From: Orobanche coerulescens
Taxonomy: Eukaryota; Streptophyta; Magnoliopsida; Lamiales; Orobanchaceae
Direction of reading: 5' to 3'
Assembly: GCA_033398695.1 (NCBI GenBank)
Contig: CM065815.1
Coordinates: 139,979,001-140,043,000, forward strand
DNA length: 64,000 bases
Below are positions 36,050 through 46,521 of the stretch, one piece after another. The notes under the pieces were generated by a model. The model had not been told where the DNA came from and searched no databases. It was given only the letters and a program-made list of their open reading frames with translations. Each line of letters begins with the position of its first letter. Within the stretch, counting starts at the first letter, position 1. The translations under genes were made by a program, and so were the position numbers.

Positions 36050-37215
36050 ATTAATGATTCTCCCATCATAATTGGTTTTCGGTCAGGAACCAAATATTCC
36101 CCATCTAAAAATATTTGAATGTGCGGTATATGCTACAATTGCTCCACCACAACGCATTAAGATGGGCCCTCAAAGAAGGATTGGGATGAATGTTGGATAT
36201 GACTCTCTATTAATCTAGAGCCAATAACGGGAATTTATTTAAGACTTGATTGTCATGAGTCAGTTTACCAAACATTAGGGGGAGAGAATAAACATCCGAA
36301 GAAAGTAATTATATAGAATGAATTATCATTGCCTTAAATTGATTCTCAAACTAAACTATGTGAACTAGAAGTTCAAACGATAATTCATCAAATGCCAGAA
36401 GTTTTTACTGACCTAAATAAAGTGACAAAATCACACATATCAGCTGTAAATGCTCCGTTTAGAAGAAGTCCCTGGGGGACAATATCAAACTGCTAATGAG
36501 TCTCAAGAACGCCTGAGGCGTGAGAGACCACATGGTTCCAAAGATAAGAAATACTCGGCAAAGAAATGGAGCAGAAATTAGAAATGACAAGACCGAGAAA
36601 GTAAAGAATTATGAAGGATCTCCTGAAGAGACCTTAGACATGAACAAAGAGAAATCTCAGGTATCTGATCATAATGATAATGGTGATAATAAAGAGATAT
36701 CAATTAATTATGTCATGTTTAAAATAATATGGAACCACAAGCAAAACGACGTCGATAAAATATTTACATGCAATGTAGCAGTTGATATTATGAATAAAGA
36801 TGAGGATCATAACCGAAATCAATTGTAGAGTGTACACAAAGTAATAATTGGCCAAAATAGAAAGGTAATTGAGGCTGAATTGAAAACTCTTGATGTGAAG
36901 AGCATTTGGACCAGTAGTCCATACACCTAAACGTGTAAAACCAGTGAGATATAAATGACGGAACTATGAGATATAAAACTTGTTTAGCTGCACCCGAATT
37001 CTTATAAAATCCGAAATAGATTATGAAGAAACATATTCCTTGTGGTGGATGCAACTATTTTAGATCACTGCATAATGAAATTAATATGAAAAACTCTGAA
37101 GGATTCAAACGGCCGGAAGCAACTAATTATGGTTCTCGAGAACATTATTCCACAAAGCTAATAATCTATTTTTATGGATTGAAATAATCCGAGTGCATGT
37201 GGTATAATCACCTTA
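36050..37215 (+). pseudogene. Decayed Ty1/copia integrase C-terminus and reverse transcriptase N-half
   Basis: Plus-strand frames with many stops resemble copia integrase (an APPQRIKMGPQRRIGMNVGYDS-like stretch at 36150-36205, a TLGGENKHPKK-like stretch near 36270). A linker follows with VTKSHISAVNAPFR (about 36420-36460) and a GSKDKKYS-like stretch near 36540. The frame at 36520-36828 ends in NEISINYVMFKI...ADDH-like RT lead-in sequence. The RT continues to the Harbinger insertion at 37216 (MWYNHL just before it). Confidence 0.65.
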
Positions 37216-38600
37216 GGCCCTGTTTACTTTTTACTTAATCAGCTTAATGCTTAATCAGCTTAATCGATCAGCTATATTTTGTTGTTTACTTTCTACTTAA
37301 TCATCTTAATAATGTCTTTTTCATTAAGCAACTTTTGGGGTGTCCTTACCATTAAGACAGAAATACTTTCCCAATATACCAAAATTACCCTCTTTAATAA
37401 TAAAAGAATTGAGTATATATAGTATAAATTATCATATAATCTTAATTATAATTGAGTATAAATAATATAAATTTAAAATATATATTAATATTATACATTT
37501 AAAATTCATAAAATATAAGCTATTTATTGATAAAAAAATTAATATAACTATATATATTAAAATATAACTTAATATATTTATAAAAATATTGTATGATTAT
37601 TTAAATATATCTGAAAATTATAATATGATTTATGAATATAAATATATTATAATATAAATTAAAATATATATTATTTTATATTATATAAATTGATTTTTTT
37701 ATAGTGACTATTAAATAAATTAATATAACTATATATAATAAAATATAACTTAATATATTTATAAAAATATTGTCTGATTATTTACATATACCTAAAAATT
37801 ATAATATGATTTATGAATATATATTATAATATAAATTAAAATATATATTATGTTATATTATATAAATTGATTTTTATATTGACTATTAAAAATAATATAA
37901 CTATATATTAAAATATAACTTAATATATTTATAAAACTATTGTCTAATTATTTAAATATATCTGAAAATTATAATATAATTTATGAATATATATTATAAT
38001 ATAAATTAAAATATATATTATGTTATATTATTTGAATTGATTTTTTATATTGACTATTAAAAAATTAATTTAACTATATATTTTAAACTATAACTTAATG
38101 TATTTATAAAAATATTGTCTGATTATTTAAATATATCTAAAAATTATAATATGATTTATGAATATATATATTATAATCTAAATTAAAATATATATTATGT
38201 TATATTATTTAAATTGATTTTTTTATATTGACTATTAAAAAATTAATATAACTATATATATATATATTAAAATATAACTTAATATATTTATAAAATATTG
38301 TCTGATTATTTAAATATACCTAAAAATTATAATATAATTTATGAATATATATTATAATATAAATTAAAATAAATATTATGTCATATAATTTAAATTGATT
38401 ATATAAACTAAAATGCTCAATCTGGCCCTTTATCAAAAAGGACTTAATTCATATTGAGGGGTAAAATGGTCATTTCTGTCATTCAGATAGTTCATTCAGA
38501 AAAGAAAGAAACAACAGGATATTTTTTCAAATCAGACAGATTAATCCACTCAGACAGCTTAATCCATTCAGATATTAATGGAAAAAAAGTAAACAGCCCC
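37216..38600. mobile_element. PIF/Harbinger-like non-autonomous element
   Basis: The ends GGCCCTGTTTACTTTTT and, reversed, GGGGCTGTTTACTTTTT form inverted repeats of about 17 bases with two mismatches. TTA duplications lie at 37213-37215 and 38601-38603. Subterminal CTTAATCAGCTTAAT-like words occur at both ends. The 1385 bp is non-coding and very AT-rich, with an internal tandem array. It is inserted in the copia RT. The TTA duplication supports Harbinger rather than hAT or mariner. Confidence 0.82.
37561..38420. repeat. AT-rich tandem array, about five units of 170-184 bp
   Basis: The landmark AATATAACTTAATATATTTATAAAA recurs (cited as AATATAACTTAATAT) at 37561, 37742, 37912, about 38087 and 38271. 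Each unit also holds GATTATTTAAATATA and TTGACTATTAAA words. Unit lengths are about 181, 170, 175 and 184. It is confined to the interior of the Harbinger-like element. Confidence 0.85.
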
Positions 38601-39476
38601 TTAGTAAATACTTGGTAAGAGAAGGCTATAAAACGACCGTATCATTAAGAAATTTAGGTCTAAAAATAATAACAAGTGAATGATTTAAACACGATGAAAC
38701 TGTACTTTGAAAAACCAACTAACAGAGAAATTTATGTCTGTCACGATCGCGACTCCTCTGTGATGATCGTGACAAAAGCAAGAAACCAACGAAGACTTGG
38801 TTAGAGTAAAGCTTAACCAAATCAACATAAAGGCAAACGTGAGTTGTTGTGTATGACGATTTACAGATCATCGAGACTCCTGAAGAGATCACACATACAA
38901 TTGAATATTTGAGGAAAGAATTTGAGATGAAAGACAATGGAAGGACCAAATATTTGATTGCAAATTGAGCACCTAGAGGATGACATCCTTGTGCACCAGA
39001 TAACATATGCGGAAAAAGGTGTTAAATAAGTTTTCATTTGATTAAGCTCATTCATTGAGTAGCCATGTGGTTGTAAAATCCCCTGAAGTGAATATAGACC
39101 TATTACGTCCTAAAGAAAGCAATAATGAAATTCCTTGTCCTGAAGTACCATATTTGAGTATATTTAGAGCATTGATGTACCTTGCTAGTCATACAAGACC
39201 CGATATATTATTCTATATGAATAAGTTTGCAAGGTTTAATCATTTCCAACCCAAAGTTTGGAATGATATTAAAAATCTACTATTTTACCTTCAAGGAACA
39301 ATAGATATAGGTTTATTCTTCTCGAATTTCCAAAGAAGACTTATTTGTGATTCAATACATAAAAGAAGATTGTAATTTATATGTTGGAGAAGAAGCTCCA
39401 ACGATTTTATATGAAGATAGTACAATTTTTTTATCACATAACTCAAGAAAGGATATATCAAGGATATAGAACAAAC
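38601..39476 (+). pseudogene. Decayed Ty1/copia reverse transcriptase C-half
   Basis: The copia frame resumes as SKYLVREGYK after the Harbinger insertion. DDLQIIETPEEIT near 38850 replaces the catalytic YVDDL region (YDDL-like). PEVPYLSIFRALMYLASHTRPDILF (39143-39218, cited in part) is the conserved copia RT/RNase H linker. There are many stops. Two TGTCACGATCGYGAC-like palindromes at 38740-38774 do not fit coding sequence and may be remnants of another insertion. Confidence 0.65.
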
Positions 39477-39675
39477 TGTAATATCCGGGAGTATTTTTTT
39501 TTCGTTTTTACTGTTGTATTGTACGTATTCATTTGGAACTGTACAAGTGTTGTTGTATTTGACTGATACAATAATTGTATCGGGATATTTCGGATCGAAA
39601 TATTTATGCTTGTCATCGATATTGTTTTTATCGATTGGATGTTGCTTGGTGAGTTTGATTTTTGGCTAAGTATAT

Positions 39676-40021
39676 TAGCCATCGCGTACGCTACATGCAT
39701 AACATTACGTACACTATAAATGGATGGTTACGTACGTTAAACCATGTTGGTTACGTACATAACACAGGGTATCAGATCGCATATGATTTTCGGCGTGTAG
39801 GGCCATGCATGATCCGAATATTTGGATTTTCGAGACAGCCAAGTCAACGGGCATTACGTACGTAATGCTTATGCTATAGCGTACGTAATGCAGGTTCCGT
39901 TTTGAGGCAGTGAGTTCTGACAGGACGTAGCGTATGCTACCTAGTGAGGATAGCGTACGTGGTTTAACGTACGTTATGCATAAAGGTTAGCGGCCGTAAT
40001 GAATTGTGCAGATTATAAAGA
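39676..40021 (+). promoter_or_regulatory. LTR promoter: TATA box with upstream ACGTACGT/GCGTACGC palindromes
   Basis: ATTATAAAG at 40012-40020 is preceded over about 330 bases by GCGTACGCTAC, TTACGTACGTTA, GCATTACGTACGTAATGC (about 39850-39868) and GTAGCGTATGCTAC (about 39927-39940). The wording is unlike that of the other LTRs, but the layout is the same. Confidence 0.5.
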
Positions 40022-41374
40022 CATGTTTCATCTTTCATTTCCTCACGATCCATTTCCGATTTCTCTCCCTAGAAATCATCCCTCTTCATCTCTTAGTGTA
40101 TTCCAACCCCTTCCAACTTGCTTTAAAGCTTCCTAACTTGGATTGGAGCTTAGGAGCTTGAAGATTGAGTGGATTCTTGAAGGGTTTGAGGTTGTTCTTC
40201 ATTTCCAGGAGGTATGTTGATTAATCTTGTGTTTAACTCGAGATTATGTTGATGTTGTTGTCGTTTACTTCATGTAGTTATTGATTGTTGGAGGATAATA
40301 TGATTCTTCATAGTTTTTATGAACTTATGATGAAGAATATGTTGTTGATGATTGAGGTTGAGGGTGTTCTTGTTGTTTAAGAATACTTGGAGATTATAAT
40401 CATGTCTAGGAAGGGTTCTGTTAAGATTGTTAGATGATTAACATAGCTTTCAGATGATTATTGATGTTGGTTGTGTTCTTGGGAGATTTAAACCATTTTA
40501 GTGTAGGATTATGATTAGTTCTGAAATAATTATCATAATCTTGAAATGGTTAAGTTAATCTTGTTGATCAATCCGAATTCTTGATGAATTGGTGGTTGAT
40601 TATTGTGTGGACATCATGTTGGTTGTGTTGATGATGTTCCTAGGGTGATTGTGATGATATATGATGATATCATCATAATGGGATGATTAATTTGATGTTG
40701 TTCTTGATAATCCTTGTTGAATTATTTTTCACAAGTGTCAAGAATATTATGATCATGTTAATTGATCATTGAGATGCTTGGAGGATGTTAGAATTCATAG
40801 TTGAGGACTATGATATTCATTTGTGTGGTTTGATCGATTCGTCTTGGAATCGGGGTTATCTATTGTGCTGTTTTCGACTGATATTGTATTATTGAATGAA
40901 TTGTATCTCATTCAAGATTGTTCGAGTGCTTGTGATTGTCGAAGGACGCCGTTCGTCGTTCGTGAGAAGATTTCATTGCCTTCGGTTTGAGGCAAGTTTT
41001 ATACTTGTACTGGTCAATGAGATTAATGTTATCATGTATGTGTATGAATATATTGTATCATTTCGAGACGTAGTCTCTTCATGATTTTCGTTTATATCAG
41101 GGGATTGTTTGATACGACACCCTTTGGTAATTATGCCAAATATTATTGTTGATCGTCTTGTTGTTATTGTTGTTTTCGGTAGCCGGTTCGCGGTATCGAT
41201 GTATCGATTGTTATTGTTGATATTGATGTTCGATTAAGACATCGATATGAGTGTTGCTATTGATGTTGGTGTTTTGATATCGATGTTTTATTGGCCGATT
41301 GAAGGCATTGACGTATTTGATTATTATTTCCGTCGTCGGTAGCCAATTAAAGGTATTGAGGCATCCATTGAGTC

Positions 41375-41690
41375 GTTGTTATCGATTGATCATTCTAAGA
41401 CAATCGAGGTATTGAATTGGGATTGTCGAGGATAGTTCCCATCTGTTGATTCGTTGTTATCGATTGGTCGGTCTAAGACAATTGAGGTATTGAATCGGGA
41501 TTGTCGAGGATGGTTCCCATCCACTGAGTCGTTGTTATCGATTGGTCGTTTTAAGACAATCGAGGTATTGAATTGGGACTGTCGAGGATAGTTCCCATCC
41601 GTTGAGTCATTGTTATTGCTTGGCCATTCCAAGGCAATCGAGGTACTTGAATTGGGACCGCCGAGGACGGTGCCCATCCGTGAGTTATTG
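41375..41690. repeat. Tandem repeat, 78 bp unit, four copies
   Basis: Units start at GTTGTTATCGATTG at 41375, 41453, 41531 and about 41609. Each holds AAGACAAT(C/T)GAGGTATTGAA and GAGGATAGTTCCCATC. Because 78 is divisible by three, a repetitive open frame appears on the minus strand; it is not a gene. Confidence 0.9.
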
Positions 41691-41885
41691 TTGTCGTGTT
41701 GGCCGACTCAAGGCGGCACACTATCATTCTTGTGAATTCGATAATTTTGTGATCATTGCCGTTAGTGAATAATTGTGTTTTGGAGGCTAGTCTCGGCTAG
41801 TGCTCGATGGGTAAGTTTGGGGCTTGAACCTTCGTGGTTGGTTTCTCAACACCTACAGTTTAGTATGTCACGGTCATTGGATGAT

Positions 41886-42290
41886 CTCATTGTGATATAG
41901 CTTCGGCTGTGTGGCGTTAGTCCACCTCATTGTGATACAACTTCGGCTGTGTGGCGTTAGTCCACCTCATTGTGATACAGCTTCGGCTGTGTGGTGTTAG
42001 TCCACCTCATTGTGATACGGCTTCGGTTGTGCGTCGTTAGTCCACCTCATTGCGATACAACTTCGGTTGTGTGGCGTTAGTCCACCTCATTGTGATACAG
42101 CTTCGGTTGTGTGGCTTCGGCCACCTCATGTGATACAGCTTCGGGCTGTTTGGCTTCAGCCATCTCATTATTATATTGCAGCTTCGGCTGAGGGGCTTTC
42201 AGGCCATTGTGATGATTTGCAGCTTCGGCTGAGGGGCTTTCAGGCCATCGTGATATTTTGCAGCTTCGGTTGAGGACTTTCAAGCTATGT
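41886..42290. repeat. Tandem repeat, 40 bp unit, six to seven copies, plus degenerate tail
   Basis: CTCATTGTGATACAGCTTCG begins units at 41886, 41926, 41966, 42006, 42046, 42086 and 42126. Past 42130 it degenerates into three related units around GCAGCTTCGGCTGAGG. Lies in the same LTR as the 78 bp array. Confidence 0.9.
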
Positions 42291-42993
42291 GCGATGTATT
42301 GGTATTTCAGTTAGAGCCTTCGGGCATCGTTGTTGTTCTCTGTTACAGCTTGGGATTGGTTTACCTTCGGCAATTCGTTGTTGTGTTCTATATTGATGAT
42401 TTGCCGTTGGGCACTTGTGTTCTAACCTGTTGAGCAGGTATTGATCGTATGTCGTGGGCATAGTATTTCACGAATGCTCGGTTCTTACCTTGGTTTGTGA
42501 GCATCTCGTATTATCATTGTTGTACCATTTGTTTTACCTTTGAATGCATATCATGTTGTACATGTATTTGATATTCATTATATAGATGACTGACCCCGTG
42601 GGGCGGAACATGTTTTTATGTTTTAGGTGTTGCAAGGAGAGAGTTGAGACACAAGGACATGACGATTGCGATGAGGCATTCGAGCGATACTAGTCCCGAG
42701 TTGTTTCGGTGTTCATGTTGCACAGTCAGTTTGGAGCGTTCTCCAGTTTGTCAGTTGTTGTCATTTTGTGTTATCCGAGCAAGGCTCGTGGATGTTGTAT
42801 TTTCATTTTGGTCATGTATGCCCATCTTTGTCATTGAAATTCCACGTCGGAATATTGTGTCGGATATCATAGTAAGGACTGTGATTTTCCTTTTTGGTCA
42901 GATTGATGTATGTTAGTCGTGTTCGCCTGGTGGATCTCCGGGCGTGGAGTCCACGGCACTGTAATAACCCAATGAGATTTTTGGAGTGTTACA

Positions 42994-44153
42994 CAAAGCA
43001 CCCCACCAAAAATTCTTCTTCACCCATGAAGTTGCCAAAAAAATGGCAAAGTCAGTATTCCTGAAGATTCATTCAAGTGAGAATTTGGCAGATTTGTTTA
43101 CCTAGGCACGCGCTTCAATCTACTACTTTCAAGAAGTTAGTTTACAGAAGCACTTCCTACATCTTCCTTCGAGAAATTGGTACACAAGATTGGGATCCGC
43201 AAATTTCGAAATATATATTGACAACAATAATCATGTTGCAATGAGAGGGAGTCATACAAGATTCTAGGGGTGGGATTTTTAACCGAAGAACCGTTTTTGT
43301 TTTAAAACCGAATCGAAAAAACCAGGTCCGGTTCCAAAAAAATTTTTCAAAAAACGGGTTCGGTTCTTAAACCGGGTTTAATTAAAAAAATCAGTTCCGG
43401 ATTTTGGTTACTGATTTTTTGGACAATCATTACCCGATTAAGAACCGGATTTTACACTTATATAATTTAATAATATATTTATTTATATTTAGTAATATAT
43501 CACGCATTCACACTGGTCTTACTGTTAGTAGCATTATGCAAGACTAATGGATATTTGAATTTGGTATTTTAATTCTTATTTTATAATGCAAGACTAATTG
43601 ACATTTGAATTTAGTATTTTAGTTCGTATTTTGTGACTTGGATGTAACACTTTAACTTATGTAATTTGATTCCTATTTTTTTCTATGCTAAGGGTTATTA
43701 ATATGCATGTCATTTAGTATTATAGTTCTTATTAAACATGTTCTTGAACATGTTATTGAATATTGACTGTCTTTTTGATTCCATTTAAGAATTCGATTGT
43801 GGAGGATTCAATTTCAAAATAAAATACGGTTCATAAAGAAATCCGATTTCTTAGTACAATTCGGGCTTTTTAACCAAAATCGGGTAACCAAAAAACCCGA
43901 AATACCCGAACCAAAAAACCGGTTCGTGTCTTAAACCGGTTCCCAGAAAAAATTAAACAAAAACCGAACTGTTTTACACATGTTAAATCGATTTAGGATA
44001 TTCAAAAATTTTGTAAGAACCGAACTGATCCCACCACTACAAGATTCACTCTTTTTACCATTAATACAAACGCACTTTTTTTCCTTCACTAGATTTTTCC
44101 ATAAGATTTTCCCAGTAAGATTTCAACACTGCATGAGTCGTCCAAAAAGGGGA
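42994..44153 (+). pseudogene. Decayed Ty1/copia RNase H end and polypurine tract
   Basis: Plus-strand sequence at 43000-43180 translates in frames to a copia RNase H C-terminus (KIFFTHE-like; IHSSENLADLFT near 43062-43098; TFKKLVY). It continues with TRLGSANFEIY-like sequence, is split by the hAT-like element at 43265, and resumes at 44040. It ends in AAAAAGGGGAGTG (44138-44150), a polypurine tract before a TGTTGTGACA start. This fixes the right end of the old copia close to PDX1.2. Confidence 0.65.
43265..44039. mobile_element. hAT-like non-autonomous element
   Basis: TAGGGGTGGGAT at the left and, reversed, TAGTGGTGGGAT at the right form terminal inverted repeats. Perfect 8 bp CAAGATTC duplications lie at 43257-43264 and 44040-44047. 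An 8 bp duplication is the hAT hallmark. The ends are rich in AACCGG(T/G)TCGG-type subterminal repeats. No transposase is present in 775 bp. Confidence 0.92.
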
Positions 44154-44395
44154 GTGTTGTGACAAAATATATTTTCTAGTGTATTTCTATCACAAGTATC
44201 TATATTATATTTTATATATATATATATATATAACAGGTATAAGATTTATGAGTTCTTATTCCTCCCAACTATTTTATATCATAAGAAAGAACAACACCGT
44301 AACAGAACACATACAGAAAACAACTGCATAATACTGCATACATTCATTCCTTCATTCTTGAGAACAAGACAAAAAAGAAAAGAAAAATACCCGAA
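44154..44395. other. Probable copia 3' LTR start and PDX1.2 3' flank
   Basis: TGTTGTGACAAAATAT after the polypurine tract looks like the start of the old copia's 3' LTR, but its end is not recognisable. A TA microsatellite lies at about 44213-44231. The right part must also serve as the PDX1.2 3' untranslated region, with an AATAAG-like signal on the minus strand near 44255-44262. Confidence 0.35.
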
Positions 44396-45304
44396 TCAGT
44401 AAGCACCTCCAGCACCATAATGCTCCACCCTATTCCCATCAAGATTCAATCCAGCCATGGAATCCTCCAAAGCCCGTGCCATCTCGAATGGATCGTTGTA
44501 ATTCCTGACTGCCTGAACAATCGCGCGAACCTTCTTATACGGGTCCAGACAATCGAAAACCTCCGGCCCCAGAAACACCCCATCGCACCCCAACTGCATC
44601 ATCAGAGCAGCATCGGCCGGAGTCGATATTCCTCCTGAGGCGAAATGCACCACCGGCAGGCGGCCCATCTGCTTCGTCTGGGCGACAATGTCGTATGGCG
44701 CCTGAATCCGTTTGGAGAAAGCAAATACCTCGTCCTCATCCATGTTGTTCAAAACCCTAATTTCTCCCATCACTTTCCTCAGGCCGCGCACAGTTTCGGC
44801 TATGTTCCCTGATTCTATCAACTCTCCCTGCGTTCGTATCAACGCCGCACCCTCTCTGACCCTCCTCAGCGCCTCCCCCAGATCGCGGCACCCGCAGACG
44901 AACGCCACCCGAAAATTATGCTTGTTGATGAAGTGATCCTCGTCGGCGATGGCTAGGACCTCGCTCTCGTCGATGTAATCGACGCCGATCGACTCGAGGA
45001 TCTGCGCCTCGACGAAATGACCAACCCTAGCTTTCGCCATTACGGGGATCGACAAAGCCTGTTTGATTTCTTTGATCAGAGTCGGGTCGGGCATGCGGGA
45101 AATCCCGTGCCGCCGTGGATCCGAGACGACCACGCAGCGCGCGCCGGCTGATTCGGCGATCTTAGCTTGATCCAGATTCGTGACCTCGACGATGGCGCCG
45201 CCGCGGAGAATCTGGGCCATCGCGACCTTGATGGAGAAGGTATTCTTCTTGGCATCGGTGATGGCGGCGTTGCTGTAGAGTGTGACGGCGTTGTCATCGG
45301 CCAT
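44396..45304 (-). CDS. PDX1.2: PDX1.2-like pyridoxal 5'-phosphate synthase subunit (probable pseudoenzyme)
   Basis: A 302-residue intronless frame. It is a PdxS/SNZ (beta/alpha)8 barrel: [13 protein letters not shown] (31-43), [19 protein letters not shown] (86-104), DYIDESEVL (109-117), [22 protein letters not shown] (127-148), [23 protein letters not shown] (222-244). In active PDX1 an Asp and two Lys make the pyridoxal phosphate imines. Here the Asp is Glu40, the first Lys is kept (Lys91) and the second is Gln159. The phosphate-site GSG is GPE (246-248), and the 61-70 loop is shortened. These changes match Arabidopsis PDX1.2, a non-catalytic partner that stabilises PDX1.1/PDX1.3 in heat (family knowledge). 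It is the only intact host gene here. Confidence 0.93.
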   Translation of the reverse strand: MADDNAVTLYSNAAITDAKKNTFSIKVAMAQILRGGAIVEVTNLDQAKIAESAGARCVVVSDPRRHGISRMPDPTLIKEIKQALSIPVMAKARVGHFVEAQILESIGVDYIDESEVLAIADEDHFINKHNFRVAFVCGCRDLGEALRRVREGAALIRTQGELIESGNIAETVRGLRKVMGEIRVLNNMDEDEVFAFSKRIQAPYDIVAQTKQMGRLPVVHFASGGISTPADAALMMQLGCDGVFLGPEVFDCLDPYKKVRAIVQAVRNYNDPFEMARALEDSMAGLNLDGNRVEHYGAGGAY

Positions 45305-45405
45305 TGCTGAAAGACTTTAGAACAAACAGTGTCTGACTTGAAATGCAATTAGTAGTAGAATCGAATGGAATTGCTTGTGCTTGGAGAAAAATGGAGAAAG
45401 AAGGA

Positions 45406-45414
45406 GAATATAGA
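45406..45414 (-). promoter_or_regulatory. TATA-like box of PDX1.2
   Basis: On the minus strand CTATATTCT lies about 105 bases upstream of the ATG, which would give a 5' leader of roughly 70 bases. It is inferred from position only. Confidence 0.4.
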
Positions 45415-45418
45415 AAGT

Positions 45419-45442
45419 GGGGGGGGGGGGGGGGGGGGGGGG
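45419..45442. repeat. G24 homopolymer
   Basis: Twenty-four consecutive G on the plus strand (C24 on the coding strand of PDX1.2). It lies between the TATA-like box and the heat-shock-like element. The exact length is prone to sequencing error. Confidence 0.9.
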
Positions 45443-45468
45443 TTATGGGGGACGATGGAGGTTGGTGG

Positions 45469-45488
45469 GTTCTAGATGGTTCTTGAGG
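45469..45488 (-). promoter_or_regulatory. Imperfect heat-shock element upstream of PDX1.2
   Basis: Four contiguous 5-base units alternate as nTTCn-nGATn-nTTCn-nGAGn, so two units are perfect and two have one change at the last conserved base. This is the arrangement bound by heat-shock factors. It lies 165-184 bases upstream of the ATG and about 55 bases upstream of the TATA-like box. Heat induction of PDX1.2 through HSFA1 is known in Arabidopsis. Confidence 0.5.
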
Positions 45489-45800
45489 TCCGTTTGGTGG
45501 GATGAAAATTGTAGACAGTTCTGTGAGTTTCGGCAGAGGGAATGAAACGGAACCCAAGATCACAAACTATATTATGCATAATTCACCTTTATTTATTGTT
45601 TTTAGGCCACTTCTCTTTTATCATTAAAAAATAAAATTTTATTAAAATTTTTTACATATTCGACATTCGTTAATTGGCTTCATATCGGACCCATTCATCC
45701 CTTCCTATCTCCTCGTCTCAGAATTGAGGCCTCTTTTTGGATACCCATATCTGTTAATTGGCTCCAAATAGATAGGTATACAGACAGAGTAAGATCTGAT
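45489..45800. other. PDX1.2 upstream region cut by the Tat element
   Basis: No gene is seen. A second loose set of GAA units lies around 45538-45552. The host sequence ends at the Tat target site at 45796-45800 and resumes at 62103. Confidence 0.5.
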
Positions 45801-46521
45801 TGTTGACGTCTGGTTTGGTCAACGTCACGTGTGCTGATCTGGACGAATGGATCGAAGCCACGTAGAAAATAATAAATAAGATGAAAAGGACTGGATCACT
45901 AAATTTTATTAATGACCTTAATATAAAGTAGAGCCGAGCAGAATATTTTTGTGCCGATCTATCTTTTTTGCTTGCTAATTACAAGTCTTATCTTTTTTCT
46001 TAGTGATTACAAATTCTCTCTTTTTATCATAATGCCAAAAGTCCAAAAATCTCTTTTCATTGTATATTCCTTCTATATATAGGCAATCTTGGCCAGTCAG
46101 GAGATGACAGCTGGCGAATGCTGGGGAATATGCCCAAAACACTTGTCAGACTGTAAAATATGCCTTAGACACGTGGCGGACTCTAAGGATTGCTTCAGGA
46201 AGGGACATGACAGCAGTCGTTAATTGGCATGCGGGTTTGTCCCGCATGCTTCTGGCGAAGCTTATCCGCTGGGGTCGGTCCTCGGGTCTCCCACCGTTCA
46301 GGTCGGTCTTGTTGTAATGATGAATCAGAGCGTTTTTATCTTCGATCTGCTCGGCCCTCCTGGGTCGGATATCGGGTCGGCTTTGACGTCTCTGCCCGGT
46401 CCGATTTTTAACGAGCCCGGGAGAAAATCGGGTTCATAATTAGTTCGGCTTCAGGCTCTGCTCGGCCGGTTCAGCCGCCTGGAGTGCTTACGTGGATGCC
46501 AAGGTGGATGGGCTATCAACA
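45801..46521 (-). mobile_element. Tat 3' LTR
   Basis: It is nearly identical to 61382-62102, with scattered substitutions and very few indels. TATATATAG on the minus strand lies near 46070-46081. A GCATGCGGG...CCCGCATGC hairpin lies at about 46228-46250. Confidence 0.92.

Larger units (their letters stand above)
39477..42993 (+). mobile_element. Solo LTR, Tekay-like Ty3/gypsy, 3.5 kb
   Basis: It starts TGTAATATCCGGGAG and ends GGAGTGTTACA, the plus-strand equivalents of the Tekay LTR termini. The last 80 bases share CCTGGTGGATC...GGAGTCCACGGCACTGTAA wording with them. Flanks CAAAC (39472-39476) and CAAAG (42994-42998) are a target duplication with one change. No coding domains lie inside. 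Promoter-like TATAAAG at 40014 has palindromes upstream. Two tandem arrays are present. It interrupts the copia RNase H. Confidence 0.82.

Noticed and set aside
37216..38600. hAT element, given the GGCCCTGTTTAC start
   Set aside because: Only a 3 bp TTA duplication is present; hAT makes 8 bp duplications, as at 43265-44039.
41390..41677. 95-codon repetitive open frame on the minus strand
   Set aside because: The repeat unit is 78 bp, a multiple of three, so it stays open by chance. It lies in a solo LTR.
44396..45304. Bacterial contamination suggested by the bacterial-type PdxS protein without introns
   Set aside because: Residues match eudicot PDX1.2 rather than bacterial PdxS. Plant PDX1 genes are commonly intronless, and the gene is embedded in plant repeats.
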